A stretch of 64,000 nt of DNA, taken from assembly GCF_003019675.1 (NCBI RefSeq), contig NZ_CP028105.1, positions 2,124,282-2,188,281 of the forward strand, given 5' to 3'. Origin of the DNA: Fusobacterium ulcerans. GTDB taxonomy: Bacteria > Fusobacteriota > Fusobacteriia > Fusobacteriales > Fusobacteriaceae. A program made the position numbers and the translations under genes. Shown in pieces: positions 8,629-17,431 of the stretch (position 1 is its first letter; every line of letters begins with the position of its first letter). The notes below the pieces were generated by a model, which did no database searches, was not told the origin of the DNA, and worked only from the letters and a program-made list of their open reading frames with translations.

Positions 8629-9171
8629 TCAGATTTTAAATTTTTTTATAATTTTTTCTTCAAGATTTTTTATAATAAAATAATCATCTTGAAAAATACC
8701 ATAAGTATTTTCAGAATTTTCTTTAGGCAGAGATATAGAGCCTGGGTTTAAAAATATTTTTCCGTTTATTTTTTCTGCCATTGGGATATGAAAATGACCA
8801 TATAAAAGTATATCTCCATCCTCCATTGAGGGAGGATTGTCCTTGTTAAATATATGTCCATGAGTCATAATTATTTTCCTGTTATTCCAGAATAGAATAT
8901 TATAATCACTCATAATAGGATAGTTAAGTACCATTTGATCTACTTCACTGTCACAGTTTCCTCTCACAGCAAGTATTTTATCTTTGTATTTATTCAGTAT
9001 TTCTATTACTTCCTTGGGAGAATAATCTCGAGGAAGAGGATTTCTAGGTCCGTGATAAAGCTCATCGCCAAGGATAAGTATTTTATCATATTTTTCTTTT
9101 TCAAATATTTCCATAACTTTTTTTAAATAATATAATGAGCCATGAATATCTGATATAACAAACAGTTTCAT
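8629..9171 (-). CDS. YfcE/MJ0936-type metallophosphoesterase
   Basis: A 180-residue cytosolic phosphodiesterase of the YfcE family. All the metal-binding blocks are present in order: SDIHG (Asp8, His10), GDELYHG, RGNCD, MTHGH and YGHFHIP. E. coli YfcE hydrolyses model phosphodiesters and has no firm physiological substrate, so the role is left open. It is the last gene of the lpxK operon, 23 bases after nadD, and is followed by a terminator. Confidence 0.88.
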   Translation of the reverse strand: MKLFVISDIHGSLYYLKKVMEIFEKEKYDKILILGDELYHGPRNPLPRDYSPKEVIEILNKYKDKILAVRGNCDSEVDQMVLNYPIMSDYNILFWNNRKIIMTHGHIFNKDNPPSMEDGDILLYGHFHIPMAEKINGKIFLNPGSISLPKENSENTYGIFQDDYFIIKNLEEKIIKKFKI

Positions 9172-9194
9172 TATTCTCCTTTCAAGATAAAAAA

Positions 9195-9761
9195 TTACCT
9201 GTACAGATTTTTTTCTTCTATAATTTTTTTTACTTTTTCAGGAACAAGGGTACTTATATCTATTTTATTTTTTATCTTTTCTCTTATTTCAGTGGAAGAA
9301 ACATCAAAAAAAGGACTTTCAAGATAAATCATATTTTTATGCTGAATCTCTCCAGTATATCCCTTTCTTCTAAGTACAACTACTTTACTTAGTTCAAGTA
9401 TCTCTTCATAATTTTTCCACTCTTTGAAATGATAAGCAGAATCTTCTCCTATTATTTCATAAAATTCATTCTTATTTCCATATATTTCTATGATTTTTTT
9501 TAATGTATTTATTGTATAGGAAGTTTTATCCTTATCAGTTTCTATTCCTGAAACTTCTACACCAGAGATATTTTCAAAAGCTGCTATGCACATCTCAGTT
9601 CTTAATGTACCTGCTTCTAAATTATTTGCTCTATGAGAAGGTCTTCCCACTGGAATGACAATAATTTTATCAAGATTTAATTGATTAAGAACATATTTAA
9701 CTATATTTAGATGTCCATTGTGGACGGGATCAAAACTACCGCCATATATGCCTATCTTCAC
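9195..9761 (-). CDS. nadD: Nicotinate-nucleotide adenylyltransferase
   Basis: A 188-residue NadD, which makes deamido-NAD from nicotinate mononucleotide and ATP. It shows the nucleotidyltransferase GSFDPVHNGH block (HNGH at 14-17) at the N-terminus, the TSYTIN element in the middle and the SSTEIR motif near the C-terminus. Length is typical. It overlaps the stop of the PTS IIA gene by four bases (ATGA), so the two are translationally coupled. Confidence 0.95.
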   Translation of the reverse strand: MKIGIYGGSFDPVHNGHLNIVKYVLNQLNLDKIIVIPVGRPSHRANNLEAGTLRTEMCIAAFENISGVEVSGIETDKDKTSYTINTLKKIIEIYGNKNEFYEIIGEDSAYHFKEWKNYEEILELSKVVVLRRKGYTGEIQHKNMIYLESPFFDVSSTEIREKIKNKIDISTLVPEKVKKIIEEKNLYR

Positions 9762-10213
9762 TTTTTCAACTCCGCTAGTATGCCGATAAGTTCCTGTTTG
9801 TCCCCAGCTTCAAAAATAGATGTTCTGGTTTTAGGATTTCTAAAAGCTCTCATTAAATCAGAAACAAGAGATAAGTATTCTTTTGTAGATTTTTTAGGAG
9901 CTCCCACTAAAACAACAAGTTTTACATTTTCTCCATCAAGTGAATTAAAATCTATACTTTCTTTTAAAAGTCCTACAGCAACTACTATTTGCTTTATGTT
10001 TTCACATCTGGCATGAGGAAGGGCTATACCCATACCTATCCCTGTACTGCCAACTTTTTCTCTGGCTAAGATATTATCATAGAAATCAGTTTCATTATCT
10101 AAAATATCAGAATTTTCTCTAATAAGATTTACTAAAATTTGCAATACTTCCTCTTTAGAATGTTTCCCCTCTATTGTAGTTATGAGTTTATTGTTGAAGT
10201 ATTTTAACATCAT
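9758..10213 (-). CDS. Fructose/nitrogen-type PTS EIIA domain protein (PtsN-like)
   Basis: A 151-residue free-standing EIIA of the mannitol/fructose/Ntr family. The phosphorylation site is His67 in the motif GIGMGIALPHAR. There is no membrane or EIIB partner nearby, and the gene is embedded in a lipid A/NAD housekeeping operon; both favour a regulatory PtsN-like job over sugar uptake (inference). Two ATG codons are adjacent. The second, at 10210, is better spaced from the AAGGGGGG ribosome binding site. Confidence 0.82.
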   Translation of the reverse strand: MMLKYFNNKLITTIEGKHSKEEVLQILVNLIRENSDILDNETDFYDNILAREKVGSTGIGMGIALPHARCENIKQIVVAVGLLKESIDFNSLDGENVKLVVLVGAPKKSTKEYLSLVSDLMRAFRNPKTRTSIFEAGDKQELIGILAELKK

Positions 10214-10221
10214 TTCCCCCC

Positions 10222-11034
10222 TTATAAAAAAGCTGCTGATAATTTTTTTGTAGTTTCATCTAAGGCAGTCAGATTTTTTAACATTCTGATTTCAACAGCT
10301 ATTTTTGATAAATATTTATCAAAATTTTTAAAGTTATACATTTCTAATGCTTTTAATGTAGAAAGTATTTCAAGTCCTTCTTTACTTTCCAGAAGCTCTT
10401 TGTTAAAAATTACACTTTCTTTCAATTTTTCAAGTTCAACAATGCTGTCATCTTTTTCACAGTTTTCATAGAAATAAAAGTTATCTCTATACTTAGTAAG
10501 ATAAGATATTAAAAGAAAAAATACATTTTCTTCATATTCTTTATTTTCAAAAAGTTTCTTGAAAGAAAGAACTAAAAGAGGTTTTAAACTTTTTGCATCT
10601 CCTAAAAGGCTAAATTCTAAAACTGTTTTATAAAATTCTTCTCTATCTCTTAAAAAAAGTTCTTTTCCATATCTTTTTGAAAAATCTAGATTTCCATTAG
10701 ACAAAGTTTTCATTAATTTTTCTTTAAGTTTTGGAATATCTATATTTGAAAATCTGTTGATACTGCTTATTTTTTCTCTTTCTCTTAAATCAGAAAAATT
10801 AATTACAGAATCAGCCAGATAATCAAAATCACCAGAAAAAGCAAATATCGGAAGAATAAAATTTAATTCTTTTCTTTTGATTTCACCTTCGCTATCTAAT
10901 GTGAAGTATGATCTTTTATCCAATACTTCAGCAAAAAATGAAAGTGTTTTTATTTTTCCATCTGTTTCAAGCATTTGAATTATTTCGCTTTTATTTTTTT
11001 CTTTTATTATTGTAAGTAGTCTATCATTACTCAT
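10222..11034 (-). CDS. Uncharacterised helical protein in the lpxK operon
   Basis: A 270-residue protein that I do not recognise. It is charged and mostly helical, with no signal peptide or membrane segment, suggesting a soluble helical-repeat fold. An upstream in-frame TTG at 11052 would put the start on top of the ribosome binding site. ATG at 11034, 11 bases after GGAGG, is preferred, so the gene overlaps the lpxK stop by 8 bases. Its tight position between lpxK and the PTS IIA gene suggests co-expression but not a function. Confidence 0.75.
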   Translation of the reverse strand: MSNDRLLTIIKEKNKSEIIQMLETDGKIKTLSFFAEVLDKRSYFTLDSEGEIKRKELNFILPIFAFSGDFDYLADSVINFSDLREREKISSINRFSNIDIPKLKEKLMKTLSNGNLDFSKRYGKELFLRDREEFYKTVLEFSLLGDAKSLKPLLVLSFKKLFENKEYEENVFFLLISYLTKYRDNFYFYENCEKDDSIVELEKLKESVIFNKELLESKEGLEILSTLKALEMYNFKNFDKYLSKIAVEIRMLKNLTALDETTKKLSAAFL

Positions 11035-12046
11035 TATCTGTTTTTCCTCCAATATCTTTGAGACTATTATCTTCTAAAACTGTAAATTCTATTTTTAATA
11101 CAAAAAGATTTTCAATGTTCAAATCCCTAGGAAGTTTTACAAGGTCTTTTTCAGTTGTTATAATGAAAGAAGCCTGCATACTGTCTGCTCTTTTTTGTAT
11201 AAGTTCAATATCTCTTTTTTTGAAATTATGGTGATCCATAAAATCAACTCGCTCTATATAAGAAGGTTCTAAAGAGATAACTGTTTTTTCAAAATTTAAC
11301 GGATTAGCTAAACCAGAAAATAAAAGGACTCTTTTTCCTTTTATCCAGAAAAGCGGTTTAGGATTTCCTTTTAAATCACAAAGTGAGGTTACTCCATGCT
11401 TAGCTGTCGAAACCTCTTTTTCTAATTTTTTTCTTAAATATTTTTTTATTCTTTCTACTTCTCTGTCACTTACAAGATCAGACTTTGTTATTATAAATTC
11501 GCTGGCTCTCTTAGCAGCTTTTTTAAAATCTTCTCTCAACATACCTTTAGGAAGCAGCTCTCCCCAACCAAAAGGATTTGTTGCATCTATAAGAACGATA
11601 TCTCTGTCTCTTGAAAGTTTTCTATGTTGAAATCCATCATCTAGGACTATAGTATCCACTCCAAAATGTTTTTTTGCAAATAGACATCCCTTATATCTAT
11701 TAGAGCTTACAATGACAGGTACTTTGAGATTGAGAGCATGTATAAATGGCTCATCACCACTTTCTCTTGTAGTGGCAAATATTTCTCGTCCATCACTTAC
11801 CAAGAGAGGCTCTCTTTTTCTTTTTCCTCTGTATCCTCTGGAAACTACAGCTACTTTTCGTCCCATCTTCTGAAGTTTTTTTGTAAAATATTGAACTGCT
11901 GGAGTTTTTCCTGTTCCCCCAACTGTTATATTTCCTATACAAATGATTTCTACTCCAGATACTTTTCTTGCTGGAAGGACTCCTTTGTCATAGAGAAAGT
12001 TTCTAAAAGAAGTTATTAAATAATATATAAATGATAATATCCTCAT
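11027..12046 (-). CDS. lpxK: Tetraacyldisaccharide 4'-kinase
   Basis: A 339-residue LpxK, which phosphorylates the 4' position of the lipid A disaccharide at the inner face of the cytoplasmic membrane. It shows an N-terminal hydrophobic helix (residues 1-20) and the P-loop NITVGGTGKTPA at about 39-50. The LDDGFQHRKLSRD segment typical of LpxK and the downstream ITTEKDLVKL element are also visible. The chosen ATG at 12046 follows GAGGGAATA; the frame is open 8 codons further upstream without a better site. It is first in a five-gene minus-strand operon. Small palindromes (CATGAT-AAA-ATCATG, ATCAAATTTGAT) lie just upstream. Confidence 0.95.
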   Translation of the reverse strand: MRILSFIYYLITSFRNFLYDKGVLPARKVSGVEIICIGNITVGGTGKTPAVQYFTKKLQKMGRKVAVVSRGYRGKRKREPLLVSDGREIFATTRESGDEPFIHALNLKVPVIVSSNRYKGCLFAKKHFGVDTIVLDDGFQHRKLSRDRDIVLIDATNPFGWGELLPKGMLREDFKKAAKRASEFIITKSDLVSDREVERIKKYLRKKLEKEVSTAKHGVTSLCDLKGNPKPLFWIKGKRVLLFSGLANPLNFEKTVISLEPSYIERVDFMDHHNFKKRDIELIQKRADSMQASFIITTEKDLVKLPRDLNIENLFVLKIEFTVLEDNSLKDIGGKTDNE

Positions 12047-12313
12047 TATTCCCTCACATATTGTTACCATGATAAAATCATGATCAAATTTGATTTTTGG
12101 TCTTTAAATAATGTTTTAAGTAAATAGAACTTTAATATTGAAAAAACGAAATAGATAAACTAGATAAAAGATGTATTTTATTGCGTTAAATCGGTATTTA
12201 AATCTAATTCATTATATAAAAAGCAAAATGGTTTTAGAATTAAGTGTTATTCCACAATTATAGAGTTTTCCACAAGAAAAGTCAATACAATATTTAGGAG
12301 TGAAAATACAACA

Positions 12314-12775
12314 TTATTTCTTTTTTTCAATAAATATCTGTACCCAGTAATTTTTTCCATCTTTATCTACAGCTTTTCCAATTCCTATTTCATTATAATT
12401 CTTGCTTAGTATATTATCTCTATGTCCCTTGGATTTCATCCATCTTTCCATAACAAATTCTGGAGTATCATGCCATCTTGCTATATTTTCAGCAGCTGAC
12501 TTATATTTTATATTTTCTTTTTTTATCAGATTGAAAGTCATTCCAAATTTTTTACTGTCATGAGAAAGTTTTTCTTCCTTAGCCATATCAGCAGCTTTTA
12601 TAACTGCTATTTTATTTAGCTTTTCATTCATAACAAGCGGTGCAAGTCTCTTGGCTTTTCTTTCTTGATTTACATATTTTAATATTGTTTTTTGATATCC
12701 TTCAGCAGAATACAGATTAGAAACTAAACTAAAAGTAATAATCACCATTAAAAATATTTTTGTAATTTTTCTCAT
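12314..12775 (-). CDS. Secreted CAP/SCP-domain protein
   Basis: A 153-residue exported protein of the CAP (cysteine-rich secretory/PR-1) superfamily. From Met at 12775 there is a clear signal peptide (MRKITKIFLMVIITFSLVSNLYSA), then a compact CAP domain with NQERKAKRLAPLVMNEKLN, HDSKKFG, AENIAR, GHRDNIL and NYWVQIF. The frame remains open 44 codons further upstream but without export features; GGGGGAATC before 12775 marks the start. Bacterial CAP proteins have no single known activity. It is divergent from glgX. Confidence 0.85.
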   Translation of the reverse strand: MRKITKIFLMVIITFSLVSNLYSAEGYQKTILKYVNQERKAKRLAPLVMNEKLNKIAVIKAADMAKEEKLSHDSKKFGMTFNLIKKENIKYKSAAENIARWHDTPEFVMERWMKSKGHRDNILSKNYNEIGIGKAVDKDGKNYWVQIFIEKKK

Positions 12776-12886
12776 TGATTCCCCCTTGAGTATTGTATAG
12801 TCTTTTATTTTCTGCTCAATACATTTTAACATAGATATTATTAAATATAAATTTAAGTTTAAGAAAATTAGGATTTTGAACTGTAA

Positions 12887-12915
12887 TTGACTTTTCACTG
12901 GCTGCATTATATAAT
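12887..12915 (+). promoter_or_regulatory. Sigma-70 promoter of glgX
   Basis: TTGACT (12887-12892), a 17-base spacer and TATAAT (12910-12915) lie about 40 bases before the glgX start. A second TATAAT is at 12921-12926. Confidence 0.7.
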
Positions 12916-12953
12916 TTACTTATAATGGAAGAAAAAATTTAAAAGGAGAACAT

Positions 12954-14918
12954 ATGTGTGTTTGGGAAGCTGGGGTTCCTAAATTAGGGGTAACCGTAGA
13001 AAATGAGGGAATTAATTTTGCTATATTTGCTAAAAATAAAAAGAAAGTAGTTTTGAATATTTATAGTTCAGGTTCAGATTTAGCTCCTAAAAAAAGCTTT
13101 GTTTTAGATCCGACTATGAATAAAACAGGAAATATATGGCATATTTATTTAAAAGGTGCTTCTGCAAAGACTTTATATACTTGGAAATTAGATGATTCTC
13201 CTGAATTATTAGACCCATATGCTTTATCATATACGAACAATAAAAATTATTCAAGAAGAAAAAGTATAGCTGTGAAAAAAGATCATATTAGAAAAAAGCA
13301 TTTAAATAGAGAGTTAGAAGATACAATTATTTACGAGGTACACATAAAACTTTTTACACAAAATTTTAATTCGATGGTAAAATTTCCAGGAACTTATAGT
13401 GGATTTATGGATAAAATACCATATTTAAAAGAATTGGGAATAACAGCTGTGGAATTTCTGCCAGTATATGAATGGGATGATTTTACAGGAAATACAGGAA
13501 TAACTAATGGAGCTAAATTAAAAAATGTGTGGGGATATAATCCTATAAGTTTTTTTGCACCAACTAAGAAATTTTCAAAAAATCAAACTTTGGATTCAGA
13601 TAGTGAAGTAGTTGAATTTAAAGAATTGGTAAAAGCTCTCCATGAACATGGGATAGAAGTGATTCTTGATGTGGTGTATAATCACACTGCTGAAGGTGGA
13701 AATGGAGGAAAAATATATAACTTTAAGGCAATGGATAATAAGACTTTTTATATGCTGGAAAATAAAGATACTCAATATAAAAATTATTCAGGCTGTGGAA
13801 ATACTTTTAATTGTAATAATAAAGTAGTAAAAGATGTGATTGTAGATTCTTTGAGATACTGGTATCTTGAAATGGGAGTAGATGGTTTTAGATTTGATCT
13901 GGCTTCTATTCTTGGAAGAGGAGAAGATGGCCAGTGGAATGAAGTTTCTCTTTTAAATGAACTTGTGCAGGATCCTATTTTATCACATTGTAAATTAATT
14001 TCAGAAAGCTGGGATCTTGGAGGGTACTATGTAGGAGATATGCCAGCTGGATGGAGTGAATGGAATGGAAAATATAGAGATGTTGTAAGAAAATTTATAA
14101 AGGGAGAGTTTGGGTTGATTCCTGAACTGCTAAAAAGAATATTTGGAAGTCCTGATATTTTTAAAAGAAATAACAGAGGACCAATGAGTAATATAAATTT
14201 TGTCACTTGTCATGATGGTTTTACCATGTGGGATCTTGTTAGTTATAATAACAAGCATAATCTTAGTAATGGAGAAAATAATAATGATGGGGAAAATAAC
14301 AACAATTCATATAATTATGGGGTAGAAGGTGGAACTGACGACCCTGCTATTCTTGAGCTGAGAAAAAGGCAGATTAAAAATATGTTTTTAATACTTTTTA
14401 TTTCTCAGGGAGTCCCTATGCTTCTTATGGGAGATGAAATGGGAAGAACCCAGTTTGGAAATAATAATGCTTACTGCCAAAATAACCGTTCTACATGGGT
14501 GGACTGGGAAAGAGGTTCAAAATTTTCTGAAATAACCAACTTTGTAAAAAATATGATAAAAATTCGTAAAAAGTATTCTATTTTTAGAAGAAAAAATTAT
14601 TTAGAACTTAATGAATGTGAAAATTGTGAGGTTTCTCTGCATGGAGTGAAACTTAATACACCAGATTATTCATATTATTCATTGAGTATAGCATTTGTTT
14701 TACATGATACTGAAACAGATACATCATTTTATGTAGCTTTAAATTCTTATCATGGCGAATTAACATTTGAGCTTCCAATTCTTCAAGAAAAAAAATGGCA
14801 TTTGTTAGTTGATACTTCCAAGACAGAGAAGGAAAATTTTAGAGAAGATACAAAAGCTTTAATAGATAGAAAATATCTTGTAAAACCAAGAAGTTCTATA
14901 ATTTTAATAAGTAAATAA
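12954..14918 (+). CDS. glgX: Glycogen debranching enzyme / isoamylase-type GH13
   Basis: A 654-residue GH13 enzyme with an N-terminal CBM48-like domain (about 1-100), the catalytic barrel and a C-terminal beta domain. The four conserved GH13 regions are visible: DVVYNH (about 239-244), DGFRFD with nucleophile Asp315, SESWD with acid/base Glu351, and CHDG with His420-Asp421. The overall pattern (VWGYNPISFFAPTKKF, MLLMGDEMGRTQ.GNNNAYCQ) is that of GlgX-type debranching enzymes acting on alpha-1,6 branches of glycogen. It is a single gene between its own promoter and terminator; no other glycogen genes are in the window. Confidence 0.9.
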   Translation: MCVWEAGVPKLGVTVENEGINFAIFAKNKKKVVLNIYSSGSDLAPKKSFVLDPTMNKTGNIWHIYLKGASAKTLYTWKLDDSPELLDPYALSYTNNKNYSRRKSIAVKKDHIRKKHLNRELEDTIIYEVHIKLFTQNFNSMVKFPGTYSGFMDKIPYLKELGITAVEFLPVYEWDDFTGNTGITNGAKLKNVWGYNPISFFAPTKKFSKNQTLDSDSEVVEFKELVKALHEHGIEVILDVVYNHTAEGGNGGKIYNFKAMDNKTFYMLENKDTQYKNYSGCGNTFNCNNKVVKDVIVDSLRYWYLEMGVDGFRFDLASILGRGEDGQWNEVSLLNELVQDPILSHCKLISESWDLGGYYVGDMPAGWSEWNGKYRDVVRKFIKGEFGLIPELLKRIFGSPDIFKRNNRGPMSNINFVTCHDGFTMWDLVSYNNKHNLSNGENNNDGENNNNSYNYGVEGGTDDPAILELRKRQIKNMFLILFISQGVPMLLMGDEMGRTQFGNNNAYCQNNRSTWVDWERGSKFSEITNFVKNMIKIRKKYSIFRRKNYLELNECENCEVSLHGVKLNTPDYSYYSLSIAFVLHDTETDTSFYVALNSYHGELTFELPILQEKKWHLLVDTSKTEKENFREDTKALIDRKYLVKPRSSIILISK

Positions 14919-14932
14919 AGATAACAATTCAG

Positions 14933-14970
14933 GCAGACTTTTAAGTAAAACTTTGAAGTCTGCTTTTTCC
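14933..14970 (+). terminator. Terminator of glgX
   Basis: GCAGACTT (14933-14940) pairs with AAGTCTGC (14956-14963), followed by TTTTT. Confidence 0.8.
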
Positions 14971-14980
14971 ATAGTATAAT
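14953..14980 (+). promoter_or_regulatory. Promoter of the DUF2157-GDYXXLXY operon, overlapping the glgX terminator
   Basis: TTGAAG (14953-14958), a 16-base spacer and TATAAT (14975-14980). The -35 box lies in the right arm of the glgX terminator. Confidence 0.5.
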
Positions 14981-15023
14981 ATACTGAAATATAATTTTCC
15001 TGTCTTAAATAGGAGGTAATAAA

Positions 15024-16802
15024 ATGTTAAGCAAATTAAAAAATTCTTTTTTATATTTTTCTATATTATTTGTCATAACAGGAGTATCATGCTTTGTTGC
15101 ATATAACTGGAATAAAATGGGAAATTTTACAAAAATGACCATTCCAATGTCTTTGATTATATTAGGAATAATTGGCTGGTTCATTTTTCAAAATAAAAAA
15201 TTATACAGAGAGCTTTCACTTTTTTCATCGTCATTTTTTATAGGGACATTATTTGCTGTATTTGGACAGATATATCAGACAGGAGCTGATCCATATACAC
15301 TCTTCAGAAACTGGGGGATATTTATACTGATTTTTTCTTTTGTAGAAAAATTTTATCCACTCTGGACTCTGAATGTAACAGTTTTTACAATAAGTGGAAT
15401 GCTTTATTCGAGGCTATATGGAAATTTTACAATGATATGTATTACAGGCTCTATAGTTGTTCTATTTTTCCTTCTTATTTACATTATCATGATAAAAAAA
15501 ATGTCATTGGAAATAAAAGAATGGTTTTTCTATATTCTTGCTTTTTCTTCAACAGCTTTAATGACTGTAGGAATATTCTGGAATGTTTTAGGGATAGGAT
15601 ACTATAGAAATATTAATATCTATGGACCATTATATCTATTGATATATGTTGTATTTATAGGATTATTATTTTTGCTTGGAAAAAGAATAATGAAAAAGCA
15701 AGGCTTGATTATTTTGGATATAGTTTCAATAACCTTCGTTATTTCTTCTTGCATAATGAGAGAAATATCAGGTATAGGATCAGGTGTTGCTGGAGTATTT
15801 TTAATTATATGTATTTTTGTAGGAAGTACTATAATTATTACTAAAAATTATTTATCCTCAAATTCAGTAAGACTTATTTTAAATTTTTTCAAAGTAATTT
15901 TGGTAGTGTTGACAATAGCTTTTTTCTCATTATTAATGTCTTTCTTCAAACTTGGAGAAGAGGCGATTTTAATAGCAGGAATAGGGCTTCTTGCAGCATC
16001 TTGTTTTTTGCCAAGAATTTTAGAGTATAAAGAGGAAAAAAATGAAATTATAACATTTGTATCAGGTTTGATACTAATTCTTGTGTATCTTCAATGGAAA
16101 ATGAGATTACCAACAACAACAATAGTTGTAATAGGCTGGTTGATATATGGAGGATTCTATATTTTAAGACATTCAAAAATTTTAGATTTTTTAGTTGTTC
16201 CTACAATAATTTCAGGACTGATAATGATTTTCCCAAGTACAAGAGGATATTCAGAGACTATAGTGCTTGTAATTCCACTTATCTTCATTTTAGTATCTTG
16301 CTGCAAGGAGAAAATGGAGATAATAAAAATGGAAAGAGTGAAGAGAATGGTCAGAGGAGCAGAGATAACTGCTATTATTCAAGCAATAGTGGTCAATAGC
16401 AGAATATTTAGATATAGTTATTATGACTCATATATTATTAATGGAATAATACTAGCAATAGCATTGGGATTACTTTATAAAGTATTTGATAGAAAAAATT
16501 ATTTTACATTTTTTATTATAGCTATACTAATAGGATTTTTGAGTTTTTTCTGTTTAAGTGTATATGGAATAAATCTAGGAATAATGTTGATTTTGCTGTA
16601 TATGTATAGAAATGAAAAATACATGATAGGAGCAGCAGTAATATTTTTAGGAGGTGAGATATCCTTCTATTACTATAATCTTCATATAACATTGCTTGAA
16701 AAATCTTATCTTATGATAAAAAGCGGTGCCTTATTATTTGTGGGGTTTCTTATTCTATCTAAGTTTGCTTGTAAAGAAAAAGAGAAGGAGGAAGAGCTAT
16801 GA
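15024..16802 (+). CDS. DUF2157 family polytopic membrane protein
   Basis: A 592-residue integral membrane protein, almost entirely hydrophobic helices (about 15 or more), starting with the FSILFVITGVSCFVAYNW segment typical of DUF2157 proteins. The C-terminal half resembles the membrane domain often fused to it (DUF4401-like, less certain). An AGGAGG precedes the ATG. It overlaps by four bases (ATGA) the following GDYXXLXY gene, an association seen widely for this family. No biochemical function is established for these proteins. Confidence 0.8.
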   Translation: MLSKLKNSFLYFSILFVITGVSCFVAYNWNKMGNFTKMTIPMSLIILGIIGWFIFQNKKLYRELSLFSSSFFIGTLFAVFGQIYQTGADPYTLFRNWGIFILIFSFVEKFYPLWTLNVTVFTISGMLYSRLYGNFTMICITGSIVVLFFLLIYIIMIKKMSLEIKEWFFYILAFSSTALMTVGIFWNVLGIGYYRNINIYGPLYLLIYVVFIGLLFLLGKRIMKKQGLIILDIVSITFVISSCIMREISGIGSGVAGVFLIICIFVGSTIIITKNYLSSNSVRLILNFFKVILVVLTIAFFSLLMSFFKLGEEAILIAGIGLLAASCFLPRILEYKEEKNEIITFVSGLILILVYLQWKMRLPTTTIVVIGWLIYGGFYILRHSKILDFLVVPTIISGLIMIFPSTRGYSETIVLVIPLIFILVSCCKEKMEIIKMERVKRMVRGAEITAIIQAIVVNSRIFRYSYYDSYIINGIILAIALGLLYKVFDRKNYFTFFIIAILIGFLSFFCLSVYGINLGIMLILLYMYRNEKYMIGAAVIFLGGEISFYYYNLHITLLEKSYLMIKSGALLFVGFLILSKFACKEKEKEEEL

Positions 16803-17275
16803 AAAAAATATTTGTAGTACTTAATCTCCTGTTATTGATGCTGGCTTTTGGATATTCAGTAATAAAAGAGGAGAGAAATTTAAAACAGGAAACTTTCTAT
16901 ATAAAAACAGCTCCTGTTGATCCTCGTTCTTTGATACAAGGAGATTATATGATTCTTAATTATGATATTACAGAATCAGCCAGAAAAGAAGCAAGGGGTC
17001 TAAGAAAAGGATATATAAGAGTTAGGATAAATGACTTGAAAGTTGCAGAATTTGTAAGAGTGGATAACAAATATCTTCCATCATCAGATAATGAAATTTC
17101 TATTCAATTTCATCAAAATAATTCTACTATGGATATAGGTGTTAATTCATATTTATTTCAAGAAGGAACTGGAAATAGATTTCAAAAGGCACAATATGCA
17201 GAAGTTATAAAATTAAAAAATGGTGAGCTAAGATTAAAACATTTATTGGACAGAAATTTTGATAGAATAAAATAA
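16799..17275 (+). CDS. GDYXXLXY domain protein
   Basis: A 158-residue protein with one N-terminal membrane anchor or signal (MKKIFVVLNLLLLMLAFGYSV) and the diagnostic GDYMILNY motif in the extracytoplasmic part. The family is named for this motif and is usually encoded directly after a DUF2157/DUF4401 membrane protein, as here, with overlapping stop and start. The pair probably forms a membrane complex of unknown function (inference). Confidence 0.85.
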   Translation: MKKIFVVLNLLLLMLAFGYSVIKEERNLKQETFYIKTAPVDPRSLIQGDYMILNYDITESARKEARGLRKGYIRVRINDLKVAEFVRVDNKYLPSSDNEISIQFHQNNSTMDIGVNSYLFQEGTGNRFQKAQYAEVIKLKNGELRLKHLLDRNFDRIK

Positions 17276-17284
17276 GAAAATAAT

Positions 17285-17375
17285 CCAGAGTTTTTAGTAG
17301 AAAGGTTTGTTATTAATCTCACTTTTAATGATTAATTATACAAATCTTTCTACTTTTTAATTTCCCAAATTTATT
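17285..17375. repeat. Palindromic element, copy B (related to 972-1183)
   Basis: Inverted arms AGTAGAAAGGTTTGTTATTAAT (17296 on) and ATTAATTATACAAATCTTTCTACT (to 17354) enclose a short centre. The left arm matches the right arm of copy A (read on the other strand) over about 23 bases, and the right arm matches copy A's left arm. It lacks copy A's central hairpin and its GAGGAT ends. It lies between convergent genes. Confidence 0.55.
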
Positions 17376-17431
17376 TATTAACTTTTTTAAAAATTTTAAT
17401 ATAGAATAGAACTTCAATTTAAAATAAGATA

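Noticed and set aside
12236-12285. Possible DnaA boxes (TTTTCCACA, TTATTCCACA) suggesting an origin
   Set aside because: Only two near matches, one with an inserted base, no cluster and no dnaA nearby; dnaN at 54913 is not linked to this site.
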